Source: Monomorium pharaonis
Lineage: Eukaryota; Arthropoda; Insecta; Hymenoptera; Formicidae
Direction of reading: 5' to 3'
NCBI RefSeq assembly: GCF_013373865.1
Contig: NC_050470.1
Location: forward strand, 28,116,856-28,180,855
DNA length: 64,000 bases
Under the pieces are notes generated by a model. The model was not told where the DNA came from. It saw nothing but the letters and a program-made list of their open reading frames with translations, and ran no database searches. The first letter of the stretch is position 1; the number at the start of each line of letters is the position of its first letter. This document shows, piece after piece, positions 62,891-64,000 of the stretch. Both the position numbers and the translations under genes were made by a program.

Positions 62891-64000
62891 CTAAAAATTG
62901 CGAGATCAGCAGAAAATTACGGTTCACCGCGCTTTTTAACAGATAAAATTTGCTACTTATGCGGAGCGATCGCACTCAGCATTCAGAACCGACCGAAAAG
63001 TGTCATGGTGGCTAGAAAAGCGCGCGCGTCATCGAGCGACGAGCCGTTTCATCTGAAGATAGTCGCAAGTAAAACCGATTAGAGAATCGAAACGAGCATT
63101 AAACGGTTTCCATTCAAATTTCAAACAACGCAGTTTATTTAAATAATTGACTGCTTTAAATAGGGATAACAATCATTAAGCAATAATTAAAGTTGTTGAC
63201 TGTTGGTAATATTAATTCTGTTGGTAAATGTGATTGTACTCTGAGCTGTAGCAAAATAATTTCAATTATTACAAAGCAATAACTCAACCCTTTGTTCTAA
63301 AATGCAATCCAGATCAAGAAAAAAATTATCAAATAGCTAAACTAATAATAGATACGTTGTGTCATGTTTAATAGTTAATGAATACAATAAGCAGTAATAA
63401 ATAAATTAAATAAAAAAAATAAATTTTAAATTTCTTGATAACGTGTCTATTTAATATATTGAAATTATTAATGGAATGCGTTTAATTCTTAATTAATGTA
63501 TCACAGTTCAAGTACATTCAAATACATATAAAAATTTCACATAATTAATAAATAAATATGCTACAAAATTAAGAATTCCATATTAAATGAAGAAAAATAA
63601 TGAGTATCAATAGAAATTTAAATGTTATTCGACAAAATAATTTGAATAATGCAAATCTAAATAATACAAATTCAATATTAATGAAATACCGAAAATTATA
63701 TTTCACAAAATTTTTCTGTTTAATAAATGCATTAAATTTACGATTAATACATCTTAAGAATGTTCTTATAATTTAAGAAGTGTTTCATAAACCAAAATGA
63801 TTTCAATTATTGAAAAACATTTACAAATAAAAATTGTTTAATGTAGCAAAGATAGAATTTCAAGTGAACATTTTTATTTGAATCATTCAAAGATACAAAA
63901 GTTTGGGAAGTCTTGTATGGAATTCTACAGTGACATATATATTTATGTATTATTTATAAGAGACATTCTTATCATTATTTAAGTTGATATATTAATATTG
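62891..64000. other. non-coding, nothing recognised
   Basis: Mixed to about 63110, including a CCACCATG context on the minus strand that opens only a few codons, then AT-rich to the end of the window. Confidence 0.45.

Noticed and set aside
1..64000. Known insect microRNAs, TTAGG telomere repeats, CRISPR arrays, transposase or reverse-transcriptase fragments
   Set aside because: Looked for by eye (mature sequences I know, catalytic motifs, repeat-spacer periodicity) and none found. A covariance-model and translated-homology search would be decisive.

Overview
The window reads as non-coding nuclear DNA of an insect, most likely a hymenopteran and possibly an ant. The basis is indirect: a sharp mosaic of AT-rich stretches and CpG-rich islands a few hundred bases long, many (GA)n/(CT)n microsatellites, small inverted-repeat elements of the MITE type, and spliceosomal splice signals. 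No sequence in it identifies the species. There is no complete protein-coding gene, rRNA gene, CRISPR array, operon or intact transposase or reverse transcriptase that I can support. The open frames longer than about 100 codons lie over simple repeats or CpG-rich blocks and show no domain.

Layout. 1-2500: a CpG-rich stretch holding a diverged tandem duplication (770-973 and 1426-1651). 2546-2848: a short open frame with one degenerate C2HC zinc finger like those on the alternative 3' exons of the BTB locus lola; probably a decayed or single-finger exon. 3400-8560: CpG-rich blocks with long polypyrimidine/polypurine tracts around an AT-rich spacer, plus one weak plus-strand exon candidate (5494-5667). 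9014-9126: first copy of a dispersed repeat whose second copy lies 50 kb away at 59243-59342. 10353-10394: the best exon in the window, 42 nt on the minus strand between canonical splice sites, open in one frame only. 10919-10988: a very CpG-dense patch. 11-64 kb: mainly intron-like or intergenic sequence with microsatellites, a tRNA-like relic (37476-37542) and five hairpin or MITE-like inverted repeats (18020-18073, 28021-28196, 34355-34543, 48908-48994, 51177-51358). Several further low-confidence exon candidates have splice-like borders.

How it fits together. The simplest reading is the inside of one or more very long introns, or the space between genes, with at most isolated small exons of genes whose main parts lie outside. 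The minus-strand 42-nt exon suggests a transcription unit on that strand spanning the left part. I did not find a convincing undescribed biological system. The most informative leads are the 42-nt exon, the zinc-finger remnant, the dispersed repeat pair, and the two clean MITEs, one of which carries a (TA)n expansion inside one arm.
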